From the NCBI GenBank assembly GCA_030431055.1, contig JAUIJA010000002.1, positions 186,001 to 250,000 of the forward strand: 64,000 nt of DNA. Direction: 5' to 3'. The stretch comes from Bacteroidia bacterium (lineage in GTDB: Bacteria > Bacteroidota > Bacteroidia > Flavobacteriales > Flavobacteriaceae). This document shows positions 27,038 through 36,231 of the stretch, in pieces. The position numbers and the translations under genes are program-made. Positions within the stretch are counted from its first letter, which is position 1; each line of letters opens with the position of its first letter. The notes below the pieces were generated by a model that was not told the DNA's origin, did not search any database, and saw nothing but the letters and a program-made list of their open reading frames with translations.

Positions 27038-28477
27038 TTGATTTTAAAACAAACTGATAAACAAACATTTGCTAATATACTATTTTTCAGCTTACCTATT
27101 CTAGTAATTATAGTATTGCGCTTTTTAAATTTTGATGGTGCTTTCGGACAAGATTCTTACGAATATTTACGTTATACCAAAGCTATTGAAAAGTATTTTT
27201 ATGAAGGTGTAAAACCTGGTTCATTTTATTGGCCTGTTCTTTATCCATTACTAGGTATTGTATTTAAAAAATTATTTGGAAATGCTATTTTGAGCTTACA
27301 ACTTTTAAGTTGTTTTAGTTTTTCAATATCGTGTATTTATATTTTAAAAACGATTAATTTATTGTTCCCAAAAAACCAGCATAACCTTCTATTTGTTTTT
27401 CTGTTTGGTTTACTTTCTCCTTACTTTTTAAAAACAGGATTAGTTGTAATGTCTGATGCAACAGCTATACTATTCATCGTTTTATCTTTTTATTATTTCT
27501 TTCAATTCAAGGTAAAAAAAAGAGGTTTGATTTTAACGCTATTCTTTATTTCTTGTGCAGTAATGACAAGATTCCCTTCAATAATTATTCTTTTCCCAAT
27601 TGTAATCGTAATATTAGTTCTTGCGTTTAAAGAACAAAAATATAAGCAACTATTATTATCAGTTTTACTAGCTGGAATTCCATTGATTCCGTATTTCGTT
27701 TTTCAAGAAAAAAGTTTGTATAGCGCAACCGAAAACCCATTTTTGAAAAGTTGGTCAATTCAAAACTTTTTTAGCTCGAGTTATACTTCTGTAGATGGTT
27801 TTCAAAATTATTTGTCACCCAATTTAATTTTTGTTTTAAAAGTTTTCTATCATCCAGGTTTTGTCTTTATTGGCTTTTTACTAAGTGTTTTTTTCTTCAG
27901 AAAGAAAATGTTTTTTAAGAGTTTTTCTAGTAAAATAATAATTACCTCCGTTGGAATTTATCTGATTTTTTTAGCTGGAATTCCATTTCAAAACACTCGC
28001 GTTTTAAGTTTAGTATTTCCTCTTGTGTTGATTTTATTTGTTCCAGTGTTTGAGCATTTAATTCAACTATACAAAATCAATAAAAACCAAATAATTTTCT
28101 TTTCGATTATTACTTTTTGTATTCAAGTAATTTTATTTATACTTTCTTTTAAAGCTACTTTTAATAGATCAGTTTTTGAAAAAAATCTAGTCGAAAAAAT
28201 GCACCTTTACCAAGGCAATAAATTATTTGCATTTGACTATGACATTTCTTTAAAGGGAAGAGATATGGATTTTAACTATCAAAACATGTATATAAAATTA
28301 TATACTGATTTTAATAAAAATGATTTAGTTTTATTTAATCCTGATGATTTGGCTCAACAATGGAAAGATAAAAATCCAATGAAAAACTGGAATAAAATCA
28401 ATAATTCCTATCACTTAGAAACATTAGCTAGTTTCGACAACAATTGGAAATTATACCGAATTGTATCAAAAAAGTAA
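27038..28477 (+). CDS. GT-C membrane glycosyltransferase, ArnT/PMT-like (1)
   Basis: 479 aa from a TTG start; no early ATG exists. About ten or more hydrophobic helices. After the first helix comes the acidic loop DGAFGQDSYEYLRY, the usual place of the catalytic Asp in GT39/GT83-type enzymes, then PVLYPLLGIVFKKLFG, the C-terminal outside region being soluble. It likely takes a lipid-phosphate sugar on the periplasmic side and passes it to a glycan or glycolipid. The neighbouring GT2 could make its donor. Confidence 0.8.
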   Translation: MILKQTDKQTFANILFFSLPILVIIVLRFLNFDGAFGQDSYEYLRYTKAIEKYFYEGVKPGSFYWPVLYPLLGIVFKKLFGNAILSLQLLSCFSFSISCIYILKTINLLFPKNQHNLLFVFLFGLLSPYFLKTGLVVMSDATAILFIVLSFYYFFQFKVKKRGLILTLFFISCAVMTRFPSIIILFPIVIVILVLAFKEQKYKQLLLSVLLAGIPLIPYFVFQEKSLYSATENPFLKSWSIQNFFSSSYTSVDGFQNYLSPNLIFVLKVFYHPGFVFIGFLLSVFFFRKKMFFKSFSSKIIITSVGIYLIFLAGIPFQNTRVLSLVFPLVLILFVPVFEHLIQLYKINKNQIIFFSIITFCIQVILFILSFKATFNRSVFEKNLVEKMHLYQGNKLFAFDYDISLKGRDMDFNYQNMYIKLYTDFNKNDLVLFNPDDLAQQWKDKNPMKNWNKINNSYHLETLASFDNNWKLYRIVSKK

Positions 28478-28481
28478 ATTT

Positions 28482-29462
28482 ATGCTTTGGTTAAAAATAA
28501 AATATCGAATTCAATTACTATTTCAAACCATTTTATTTAAAATTGGTTTTAGTAAATTTTTGTTAAGAAATCGATATGGCGAACGCATAGTTGTTTTTCA
28601 CGGAATTGACAAAAAAGGAGAAACAAAATACAATAGTCGGTTTATTTCAGAGGAATACTTTGAACATTTTATTAGCTATGTAACGAAAAACTACAATATA
28701 ATTTCACTCGATGATTTTTATGCTAAAAAATTCAAAAAAAACACTTTAAACATTGCGATTACTTTTGATGATGGTTATGCAAATAATTATAATTATGCTA
28801 TTCCAATTCTAAAAAAGCACAATGTTCCAGCTAGTTTTTACATTACAACTATAAAAAATCAAAGTAGTTTTTTGTGGGCCGATTTTGTAGATTTAGTTTC
28901 ATTTTATTCCGATAAAAAAGTAATTACTTTTAATGGAAAAGAATTTGTGAAAAAGAAAAATGAATTTTATTCTGGCAACAACAGTTTAAAATCTGAACTC
29001 AAAAATGTTTCGTTTGATAAAATCCAACAAGTTTATGAGATTTTCATTGATGATTGGCAAAAGATAAAACAACAAAATTTCGGTGATTATTGGCAATTAA
29101 TGACAGAAAAAGAAATTGAAGAAATTGCTAAACATCCTTTATTTACAATTGGCGCACATGGTTTTACTCACGCCAATTTAGTTGCAATTTCAACTAATGA
29201 ATCAAAACAAGAAATTTCACACTCAAAAAATGAATTAGAAAAAATTTGTAATTCACATATTACTGAATTTGCATTCCCATTTGGTCATTATTCAGATGAA
29301 CTTGTGGAATATTGTAGAAAAATTGGTTATTCAAAAATTTTACTTGTAGATTACAACAATAATGAAGACAAGAAAAACGAATTATTAAAAAACCGATTTG
29401 TTATAAATCCTTACATTAGCTTTGAACAACAATTGTATTTTTTATTAAGAGGTAAATACTAA
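28482..29462 (+). CDS. Polysaccharide deacetylase family protein
   Basis: I use the ATG at 28482, four bases after the previous stop; a TTG at 28461 would lie inside the upstream gene. About 326 aa. NodB-type motifs: ITFDDGYANNYNYAIPIL (motif 1, Asp-Asp), HGFTHANL (motif 2, H-x3-H), and FAFPFGHYSDE (motif 3). This removes N- or O-acetyl groups from sugars using a metal. It probably edits an acetamido sugar of the glycan. It abuts the GNAT gene with no gap, giving a deacetylate-then-acylate arrangement. Confidence 0.88.
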   Translation: MLWLKIKYRIQLLFQTILFKIGFSKFLLRNRYGERIVVFHGIDKKGETKYNSRFISEEYFEHFISYVTKNYNIISLDDFYAKKFKKNTLNIAITFDDGYANNYNYAIPILKKHNVPASFYITTIKNQSSFLWADFVDLVSFYSDKKVITFNGKEFVKKKNEFYSGNNSLKSELKNVSFDKIQQVYEIFIDDWQKIKQQNFGDYWQLMTEKEIEEIAKHPLFTIGAHGFTHANLVAISTNESKQEISHSKNELEKICNSHITEFAFPFGHYSDELVEYCRKIGYSKILLVDYNNNEDKKNELLKNRFVINPYISFEQQLYFLLRGKY

Positions 29463-30389
29463 ATGATTTTATATAAAGAAAAATACCATTTAAAATATCT
29501 AGAAAACAGCGATTTTTCTGCATTGCAATTTTTGTTTAATAAAGTGTTTCATAAAAAGGTTTCGGTTGATTTTTTAATAAACAAATACAATTCTACTTAC
29601 TTAAAACTTCCACATATTGCTACTATAGCTTATTGTGAAAACATACCTGTTGCCTTCTACGGAGCAATTCCACAAAAATTTTCTACCACAAATGATTCCG
29701 TTTTTATAGCTCATGCTTGTGATTCTATAACATTAAAAGAATATCAAAGAAAAGGATTACATTTTGAACTAGCTAAACTTTCTTATAAACGAATGCAAAA
29801 ATTAGAAATTCAATTTGTATACGCGTTTCACAGTGAAAACACATTTTTAAGCACGCAAAAGCTTGGTTGGAAAAACAGGAATCATTTAGCTCGATTTCAT
29901 TTTAAAATTAAAACAATTCCGTTTGCAAAAGTTTTAAACAAAATAAAATTAAATTCCATCTACAAACTTTTTTTAAATTCAGGCTTAACTAACAAAAAAC
30001 TACAAAAACTTAACAAAAAACCAACCACATATTTACAAAGTAAAAGTTCTGATTTTTTTAAATACAAAAACAGTTTTTCAAACCATTATTTTATTGAAGT
30101 ATGCAACTGTTTATTTTGGGTTAAAATTGAGGGAATTATGAAAGTAGGTTTAGTAACAATATCAAATCAAAATGATTTTGATAAAGCAATAAAAAAATTA
30201 AAGTCAAAGTGTTTTCTTTTAGGAATAAACGAAATATTATTTCAAGTAGACACAAATTCTAAAGAATATTTTGTTCTAGAAAAACTTGAAAAACCACAAC
30301 AATCTTGGCCGTTAGGCTATTTACTATTCAATAAAGAATGTGAAATTAAGAATTTCAGCTTTTCTTATTCAGATTTAGACACTTTTTAA
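29463..30389 (+). CDS. GNAT-type acyltransferase
   Basis: 308 aa. A GNAT core is visible: FLFNKVFHKKVSVDFLINKY, IPVAFYGAIPQKF, HACDSITLKEYQRKGLHFELAKLSYKRM (acetyl-CoA binding, here RKG-LH in place of the usual Q/R-x-x-G-x-G/A), and YAFHSENTFLSTQKLGW. The C-terminal third is family-specific. Since it follows a deacetylase with no gap, it may re-acylate the freed amine with a different acyl group; this is inference. Confidence 0.78.
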   Translation: MILYKEKYHLKYLENSDFSALQFLFNKVFHKKVSVDFLINKYNSTYLKLPHIATIAYCENIPVAFYGAIPQKFSTTNDSVFIAHACDSITLKEYQRKGLHFELAKLSYKRMQKLEIQFVYAFHSENTFLSTQKLGWKNRNHLARFHFKIKTIPFAKVLNKIKLNSIYKLFLNSGLTNKKLQKLNKKPTTYLQSKSSDFFKYKNSFSNHYFIEVCNCLFWVKIEGIMKVGLVTISNQNDFDKAIKKLKSKCFLLGINEILFQVDTNSKEYFVLEKLEKPQQSWPLGYLLFNKECEIKNFSFSYSDLDTF

Positions 30390-30390
30390 A

Positions 30391-31224
30391 ATGGAAATAA
30401 AACTACGAAATGTTTGTTTCAATGTTAACGGAGGAAAAAACAAAGAAGCTTGGGAGTATATCAATTCAAATCAATGGGAAAAAGAGACTTTTGATATTTT
30501 GGATTATTTTATAAAACCTCATCAAACTGTATTAGATTTAGGTTGTTGGAGCGGAGTAATTTCATTATATCTTGCTGATAAAGCTAAGAAAGTTTATGCC
30601 ATTGATCCTGATCCTGTTTCAATTGAAGAATTGAAAAAAAACATTCTCTTAAACAAAGGTTTTGAATCTAAAATAAAACCCTTTCAAGTTGCTATTTCAA
30701 ATAAAAAAGGAACAACAAAATTATCCGCAAGAGAAGAATATGGTTTATCTTCAAGTAGTATTTTAAATCGAAAAAGGGATTTGGAAACGTCTTTTGAAGT
30801 TGGCACAAATACCTTGTTAAGTTTTATTGATGAAAACAAAATTGATTCGGTTGATTTTATAAAAATGGATATTGAAGGTGCCGAGTTTTTAATTCTTCCC
30901 ACAATAAAAGAAGCTTTAAATAAAATGGATTTTCCTACATTATTTGTTTCGTTTCATTATAATTATCTCAACGAAAAAATATATTTTGAAAAAGTAAAAT
31001 CACGACTTTTAACTAAAGTTTGTCTGAAAATAGAACAATTACTAACAATCAACTTTTTTAAACAAGAAATTGAAGCTACAATTCATAATTTATGGAACGG
31101 AATAGAAGCTTACAACTACATTTATACTGATAAAAAAGAGTTGATTTCTATTGACTTTTTAAAACAAAACCCAACGTTTATTAAAAACAACAACCTTATC
31201 TTTACGAATCATAAATGGGAATAG
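30391..31224 (+). CDS. FkbM family methyltransferase
   Basis: 277 aa. Motif I VLDLGCWSGVISLYLAD, YAIDPDPVSIEELKKNI, and the FkbM signature FIKMDIEGAEFLIL near residues 156-169. FkbM enzymes O-methylate sugars and polyketides. Gap to the previous gene is one base. The acceptor is probably a sugar hydroxyl in the island's glycan. Confidence 0.9.
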   Translation: MEIKLRNVCFNVNGGKNKEAWEYINSNQWEKETFDILDYFIKPHQTVLDLGCWSGVISLYLADKAKKVYAIDPDPVSIEELKKNILLNKGFESKIKPFQVAISNKKGTTKLSAREEYGLSSSSILNRKRDLETSFEVGTNTLLSFIDENKIDSVDFIKMDIEGAEFLILPTIKEALNKMDFPTLFVSFHYNYLNEKIYFEKVKSRLLTKVCLKIEQLLTINFFKQEIEATIHNLWNGIEAYNYIYTDKKELISIDFLKQNPTFIKNNNLIFTNHKWE

Positions 31225-31231
31225 ACTTCTA

Positions 31232-32275
31232 TTGAAACAAAAAATAAAACATATCGTTTTTTTAACTCCTGGTTTTGCAACATCTGAAAATGATTCTACT
31301 ACAATTCCGGCTTTACAAGTTTATTTAAAATCAGTAAAAAAGCAATTTTCAGAAATTAAATTAACTGTAATCAGTTTCCAATTTCCTTTTACTAACAAAA
31401 CTTACTTTTGGAACGGAATTGAAATTCATCCTTTAAATGGAAGAAATTCTAAAAGCAAAAAAGTATGGGTTTGGAAAAAAGCATATTCATATTTAAATAA
31501 AATTAACACCGAATTTCCAATTGATATTGTACACAGTTTCTGGATTGGAGAATGTTCTTTTATTGGCCAATTTTGGAGTTCAAAAAACAACAGAAAACAT
31601 ATTGTAACAGCAATGGGGCAAGATGTTTTTAAAAACAAATTTGCTCTGTTTTTGAATAAAAATCAGTCTAAAATTGTAACACTTTCAAAAAATCACCATG
31701 CAGAATTATTTCAGAATTATAAACTAAAATCAGAAATTATTCCTTGGGGAATTAACACAAAATCTTTTCCTGCAATTCAAGAGAATTCAATTGATATTAT
31801 CGGCGTTGGTTCGTTAAACAAAGTAAAAAACTACCCATTATTCATTGAAATAATTAAAGAAATTGTAAAAGAACATTCAAATCTTAAAGTTGAAATAGCA
31901 GGAAAAGGAAACGATCAAAATCAAATAGAAAAGCTCATAGCGAATCATAAATTAGAAAACAACATCAAACTTTTAGGTGAAGTATCTAGAAATAATGTTT
32001 TAGAAAAAATGAGTAAATCTAAAATTCTATTACACACCTCTAATTTTGAATCTTTTGGTTATGTTTTTACTGAAGCATTATATTCTGGAATGTATATAAT
32101 TTCAAAGAATATTGGCATTGCGCAAACACTTCCAGAATGGAAAATTGCGACTTCTAAGGATGATTTTATTTCAGGGACAATATCGCTTTTAAACGAAAGC
32201 AAACCTAAAAATCGTGTTTTATTACACGCTACAGAAGATGTAATTATTAGTTATTTCAATTTGTACAATGCGTAA
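31232..32275 (+). CDS. GT4 family glycosyltransferase
   Basis: 347 aa from a TTG start (TTG AAA CAA). The GT-B fold is visible: N-terminal FLTPGFATSENDSTTIPALQ, DIVHSFWIGECSFIG, TAMGQDVFKN; C-terminal GVGSLNKVKNYPLFIEII, VEIAGKGNDQNQIEKLI, LLGEVSRNNVLEKMSKSKILLHTSN and FGYVFTEALYSGMYII, the GT4 E-x7-E region. It adds a hexose-type sugar from a nucleotide donor in the cytoplasm. Overlaps the flippase gene by 8 bp. Confidence 0.9.
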   Translation: MKQKIKHIVFLTPGFATSENDSTTIPALQVYLKSVKKQFSEIKLTVISFQFPFTNKTYFWNGIEIHPLNGRNSKSKKVWVWKKAYSYLNKINTEFPIDIVHSFWIGECSFIGQFWSSKNNRKHIVTAMGQDVFKNKFALFLNKNQSKIVTLSKNHHAELFQNYKLKSEIIPWGINTKSFPAIQENSIDIIGVGSLNKVKNYPLFIEIIKEIVKEHSNLKVEIAGKGNDQNQIEKLIANHKLENNIKLLGEVSRNNVLEKMSKSKILLHTSNFESFGYVFTEALYSGMYIISKNIGIAQTLPEWKIATSKDDFISGTISLLNESKPKNRVLLHATEDVIISYFNLYNA

Positions 32276-33413
32276 ATTAAAAAAAATAGGAATTAATACA
32301 TTAAGAGGTGTTTTGTTACCTGTTTTTAACTTTTGTATACTTTCTTATGGAATTTTAAAATTTGGAAAAACAGATTGGGGAATTATTCTGAATATTTTAG
32401 TCTGGACATCACTTTTTACATTTCTTGCTAATTGGGGAAATCAAAATTATTTAATTAAGAAATTTAGTTTTAATCCGAGTAAAATTTACACTGATTTTTA
32501 CACTAATTTTTTCAGTAGACTTATTCTTATTTTTCTAAGTTTTCCTATATTTTTTATTTACCCTTATGAAAAAGCAATTTTCGTTTTTTTAATCATTATT
32601 TTAAATGTTTTAGCAAGTTCATTTGATAGTTTGTACGTTTTTAAACAGCAATTTAAGCATCAACTTATCGTTGACTTTATAGGTTTTGTTACTATAATTA
32701 GTTCCTTTTTCTTATTTAATGAATTTAACGCAATAAACATTCTAACAATTTACTGTTTGGTTTACTTTTTAAAATCGCTATTATCATTTTTTGTATTAAA
32801 GTTGCATAAAGCTACTTTCAGTTTTAAAATTTCATTAAATGAACTGAAAATGAGCTTTCCATTTTTCCTTATAGGATTAAGTGGTTTGTTAAATTCAAAA
32901 ATCGATTTGTTTTTTGCAAATAGTGTTCTCGATTCTGAAAAAATTGCCATTTATCAAACTTTAACAACTTCGTTTATTTTATTACACGCTGTTCCTGGGT
33001 TAGCAACAATGTCGGTAAGTAAACACATTATGCGCGCTTCGGAAAAATTACTTTTAAAAGTAGAGAAAATTTTACTTTTATTAGCTGTTCCTATCAGTCT
33101 TTTAGGGAGTTTTACTATTGCTGTTTTTTTGAAATTTACTTTAAAAATTGAACTTGAATGGTATTATTTTATTATCGGTTTTTTATCTTGTATTCCATTA
33201 TATATCACATCGATTTTAACGCTAAAGTTATACAAGCACAACCTAGAAAAAAAAGTAGTAATTGCTGGCTTTATTAGTGCAACTTCAAATTTAATTTTGT
33301 GTTTTCTGTTGAGTCAGTATGGAATACTCGGATTTTTTATTTCCTTTGGTATCACACAGTGGATATTTTTAATTTGTATTAAATGCTTTCTTATAAGGAA
33401 AATGAATTCTTAA
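32268..33413 (+). CDS. Wzx-like polysaccharide flippase
   Basis: 381 aa, about ten to twelve hydrophobic helices. N-terminal GRGV-like start (INTLRGVLLPVFNFCILSYG) and GILKFGKTDWGIILNI, then FLANWGNQNYLIKKFSFN and GLSGLLNSKIDLFFANSVL, patterns typical of MOP-family O-antigen or PST flippases. Shorter than the usual 420-480 aa. It would move lipid-linked glycan across the inner membrane, between the cytoplasmic GT4/GT2 steps and the GT-C steps. Confidence 0.82.
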   Translation: MRKLKKIGINTLRGVLLPVFNFCILSYGILKFGKTDWGIILNILVWTSLFTFLANWGNQNYLIKKFSFNPSKIYTDFYTNFFSRLILIFLSFPIFFIYPYEKAIFVFLIIILNVLASSFDSLYVFKQQFKHQLIVDFIGFVTIISSFFLFNEFNAINILTIYCLVYFLKSLLSFFVLKLHKATFSFKISLNELKMSFPFFLIGLSGLLNSKIDLFFANSVLDSEKIAIYQTLTTSFILLHAVPGLATMSVSKHIMRASEKLLLKVEKILLLLAVPISLLGSFTIAVFLKFTLKIELEWYYFIIGFLSCIPLYITSILTLKLYKHNLEKKVVIAGFISATSNLILCFLLSQYGILGFFISFGITQWIFLICIKCFLIRKMNS

Positions 33414-33416
33414 AAA

Positions 33417-35000
33417 CTAATTCTTCTTAATTAAATACATTTTACCAACACCAGGCAACCATTTTTTATAAGTGAAGTCTTTAATTACTATATCGCTTTT
33501 TGTTGTAGTAAAAACGATTGCATAAGTTGGTTCTGAAGTTTCCCACCATTTTTCTTTCTCTTCTGAAAAATGATACCAAGCACTATGTTCTATTCCGCCT
33601 AAAATTTCATCATTTGAAACTCCAGAATTTTGTAACTCACTTATAATTTTCCATCTCAATCTATTCCAAGTCATATAATCGTGTGTTGCACTAATTGAGA
33701 ACCAACCCATAATTAGTAAAAAAACTACTGTCGCATATTTTGTAATTTTTAATTTGAAATTTTCATAGTTATTTTTCAACAAAACAATAAGAACAACCGG
33801 GAATAATGGTAGTAAATATCTATCGTAAACACTTACAATTAAAAAAGGTGCTAAATACAAAATGAAAAAGCTCCAAGCAAATACTATTTCTGGTGATTGT
33901 TTAAAGTTTAAAATAAATGATTTAAACCTCAACAATAAAAAAGCGCTTGAAAGTACTCCAATAAAAGTAATGAAATAGAAAAAAAAATGTGACAACTTAT
34001 ATGGAGTTTCGGTAACATTTCCATAAAAATCGTACAAGGTTGTTGGTCCAACTCCGAAATTTATCAAAACATTATTTAAACACGGAAACGTTTTATCCGT
34101 TAGAATTAATAAACTTATAATTGAAATAGTATATACTGAAACAAACAAAATTGTTTTCCGCGAAAATTTTTTTATAGGTTTTGAAAACAAGTGTATTGGC
34201 AAAAACAACAATCCGATGTAACCTATTGCAATAAAGAAATATCCAAAAAACCGAATCAAAAATTTCACATCAAAACTCTGAACACTTTCAATAAGTAAAA
34301 CCAATCTAGAATTATGTCTTTTTTGTAACGCTCCATTTACTTCCATAAAATACATAAACAACAAGTAAATTACTAACAAAACTGCTAATGGAAAAACAGC
34401 TTTTAAAATGTTCTTTCTGCTTTTTTCTTTTGTTAGCAAATAAGTTACCAACCAAGCTACAGGTAAAACAAGCATTATTTGCCTGATTAAAAGTCCGAAA
34501 ACACAAAACAAAACGGCAATAATGAGGAATTTAAAATTATCAGTTTTTAAGTGCTTTATGAAATAATAAATTGCCCAAATTACCGTAAAATAAAACGGAA
34601 CATCTGTCATAAATGAAAAAGAAAGCGATACAAAAAGTGGATTTATCAAACAGATTAAAGCAGCTAAAAAGCAGATGTATTTTGGTAAATTAATCAGTTT
34701 TAGCAACTCATAAATTCCAATTATAGAAACTAATGCTAAAATTAAAGTTGAAATTCTTAAAACTGTAAAGGAAAACCCAAATATTGAAACAAAAAGATAA
34801 CCCCAATATACTTGAGCAACTAAAGTCATTTCTCCCCAATTATACAATTTTAATTTTCCTTGCTCATATAAGGTTTGCACCGATTTAGCATAACACCAAT
34901 CGTCGTTTAATGGAAAATCACCTATAGGATTAACCAACAATATTACAAGTAACCATAAAAAGGTTAATACTAAAATGTTTTTATGTTTTTTTAGCATCAT
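33417..35000 (-). CDS. GT-C membrane glycosyltransferase, PMT/ArnT-like (2)
   Basis: 527 aa with many hydrophobic helices. The first loop has the acidic motif GDFPLNDDWCYAKSVQTL where GT39 enzymes carry the catalytic Asp, followed by WGYLFVSIFGFSFTVLRIST and FSFMTDVPFYFTVIWAIYY. The C-terminal 80 residues are soluble. It overlaps the upstream SGNH gene by 4 bp (ATGA), so the two are coupled. Likely acceptor: the growing glycan at the periplasmic face. Confidence 0.83.
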   Translation of the reverse strand: MMLKKHKNILVLTFLWLLVILLVNPIGDFPLNDDWCYAKSVQTLYEQGKLKLYNWGEMTLVAQVYWGYLFVSIFGFSFTVLRISTLILALVSIIGIYELLKLINLPKYICFLAALICLINPLFVSLSFSFMTDVPFYFTVIWAIYYFIKHLKTDNFKFLIIAVLFCVFGLLIRQIMLVLPVAWLVTYLLTKEKSRKNILKAVFPLAVLLVIYLLFMYFMEVNGALQKRHNSRLVLLIESVQSFDVKFLIRFFGYFFIAIGYIGLLFLPIHLFSKPIKKFSRKTILFVSVYTISIISLLILTDKTFPCLNNVLINFGVGPTTLYDFYGNVTETPYKLSHFFFYFITFIGVLSSAFLLLRFKSFILNFKQSPEIVFAWSFFILYLAPFLIVSVYDRYLLPLFPVVLIVLLKNNYENFKLKITKYATVVFLLIMGWFSISATHDYMTWNRLRWKIISELQNSGVSNDEILGGIEHSAWYHFSEEKEKWWETSEPTYAIVFTTTKSDIVIKDFTYKKWLPGVGKMYLIKKN

Positions 35001-36136
35001 TTATAAAAATTAAAATGCTGTAAAATTTGTTCCATTGCAAACTCATTTCCTTTCTTACTCCAATGACCATCGCAACTTAAAAAATGATTTTGCAATTCAT
35101 TTTCATTCAATTCACTTTGAAGTGGAAGCAAATCTAAATAATCTATATTTTTTTTCTTGCAAAAACTAGTTAACTCTTTCCCTAGCGGATTATTTTGACT
35201 TTCTTTATACAGCTTAACTTCATTATAATTAGGAATGGAAACCAACATCACTTTTTTATCTTTTGCCAAAGTTTTCATTTGTTCTAAAACATACTTCACT
35301 CTATCTAATTGCGCAGCAGTAAAATTGAAATAACTAGGAATGTTATCTTGAGAAATTATCGCTGAATCTGGAGTAGTTAATAACAACGATTTTGATCGTA
35401 AATACAAAGTCATATTGTAAGTGTAAGTAAAGTTTTTCAATACTTTTTTTACAATATTTTGCTTTTTAGGCGATGCTTTAGATTTATGCAAACTATCTAA
35501 ATAATATACAATGTCATAATTAGGATAATTTCCATCTAAAAAAGGTTTATATCTATTTGAACCCACTTTTTTACAAAATTCATAATCATCATCGATAAAA
35601 TCATTTGAAGGTAACAAACCTATTAAAATTGCATCGTGACTAAAATTGACGGCCAAAGATTTATATAATAAATAATACTGAACAGGTCCAAAATTTCCAG
35701 AAACGCCAAAGTTTAAATGAGGAATTTCAGTGTTGCTTTCTAATAAATTTGACAATCGGTTTTCAGTATTCACTCCATAACCTTCTATAAATGAATCGCC
35801 TATTGAAAGCACTCTTTTATTTACCGACTCTTTTGTTCTTTCGACATCTCTAAATCCGTAAGAATTAGATTGATATAAAACATCATAACACGTTTTTTTT
35901 TGTCGGTATTTATGATTGGGTAAATGAATTGTTCCAAAATCTTTATTTGCATCAAACCAAAAACTTTGCGTGTTTTCAAAAGTATATGTTGGCAACTCCA
36001 TTTTTAAATCCGTTACATTAACATAAATCGCTAAAGCAATTTCTAAAAAAATAAACGTAATAAAAAAGTAGATACTAAGTTTTTTTATATAATGGAATAA
36101 TTTTGCTTTCAAGTTTCTATCGTGGTTTGTAAACAA
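34997..36136 (-). CDS. SGNH/GDSL hydrolase-like membrane-anchored protein (2)
   Basis: About 379 aa; the start is a TTG at 36136, another TTG eight codons later is possible. N-terminal membrane helix (LSIYFFITFIFLEIALAIYV), then block I LSIGDSFIEGYGV, block II LNFGVSGNFGPVQYYLLYK, block III LLPSNDF and block V DGHWSKKGNEFAMEQIL with Asp-x-His. Periplasmic acyl-ester chemistry on the glycan is a reasonable guess. Confidence 0.83.
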   Translation of the reverse strand: MFTNHDRNLKAKLFHYIKKLSIYFFITFIFLEIALAIYVNVTDLKMELPTYTFENTQSFWFDANKDFGTIHLPNHKYRQKKTCYDVLYQSNSYGFRDVERTKESVNKRVLSIGDSFIEGYGVNTENRLSNLLESNTEIPHLNFGVSGNFGPVQYYLLYKSLAVNFSHDAILIGLLPSNDFIDDDYEFCKKVGSNRYKPFLDGNYPNYDIVYYLDSLHKSKASPKKQNIVKKVLKNFTYTYNMTLYLRSKSLLLTTPDSAIISQDNIPSYFNFTAAQLDRVKYVLEQMKTLAKDKKVMLVSIPNYNEVKLYKESQNNPLGKELTSFCKKKNIDYLDLLPLQSELNENELQNHFLSCDGHWSKKGNEFAMEQILQHFNFYK

Positions 36137-36181
36137 ATATAATTAAAGTTAAATGTTTAAGACGAATTAAACGCTTTCTCT

Positions 36182-36211
36182 TTTGGCTTCTCAAAATAAT
36201 CTGTACTTTTA
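36182..36211 (+). promoter_or_regulatory. Putative promoter for the second rightward island operon
   Basis: TTTG (36182-36185), 18-base spacer, then TACTTTTA (36204-36211), close to the TTTG-N19-TAnnTTTG pattern; 20 bases before the ATG of the SPASM gene. Confidence 0.45.
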
Positions 36212-36231
36212 AGGCTTTATCATAATTTATT

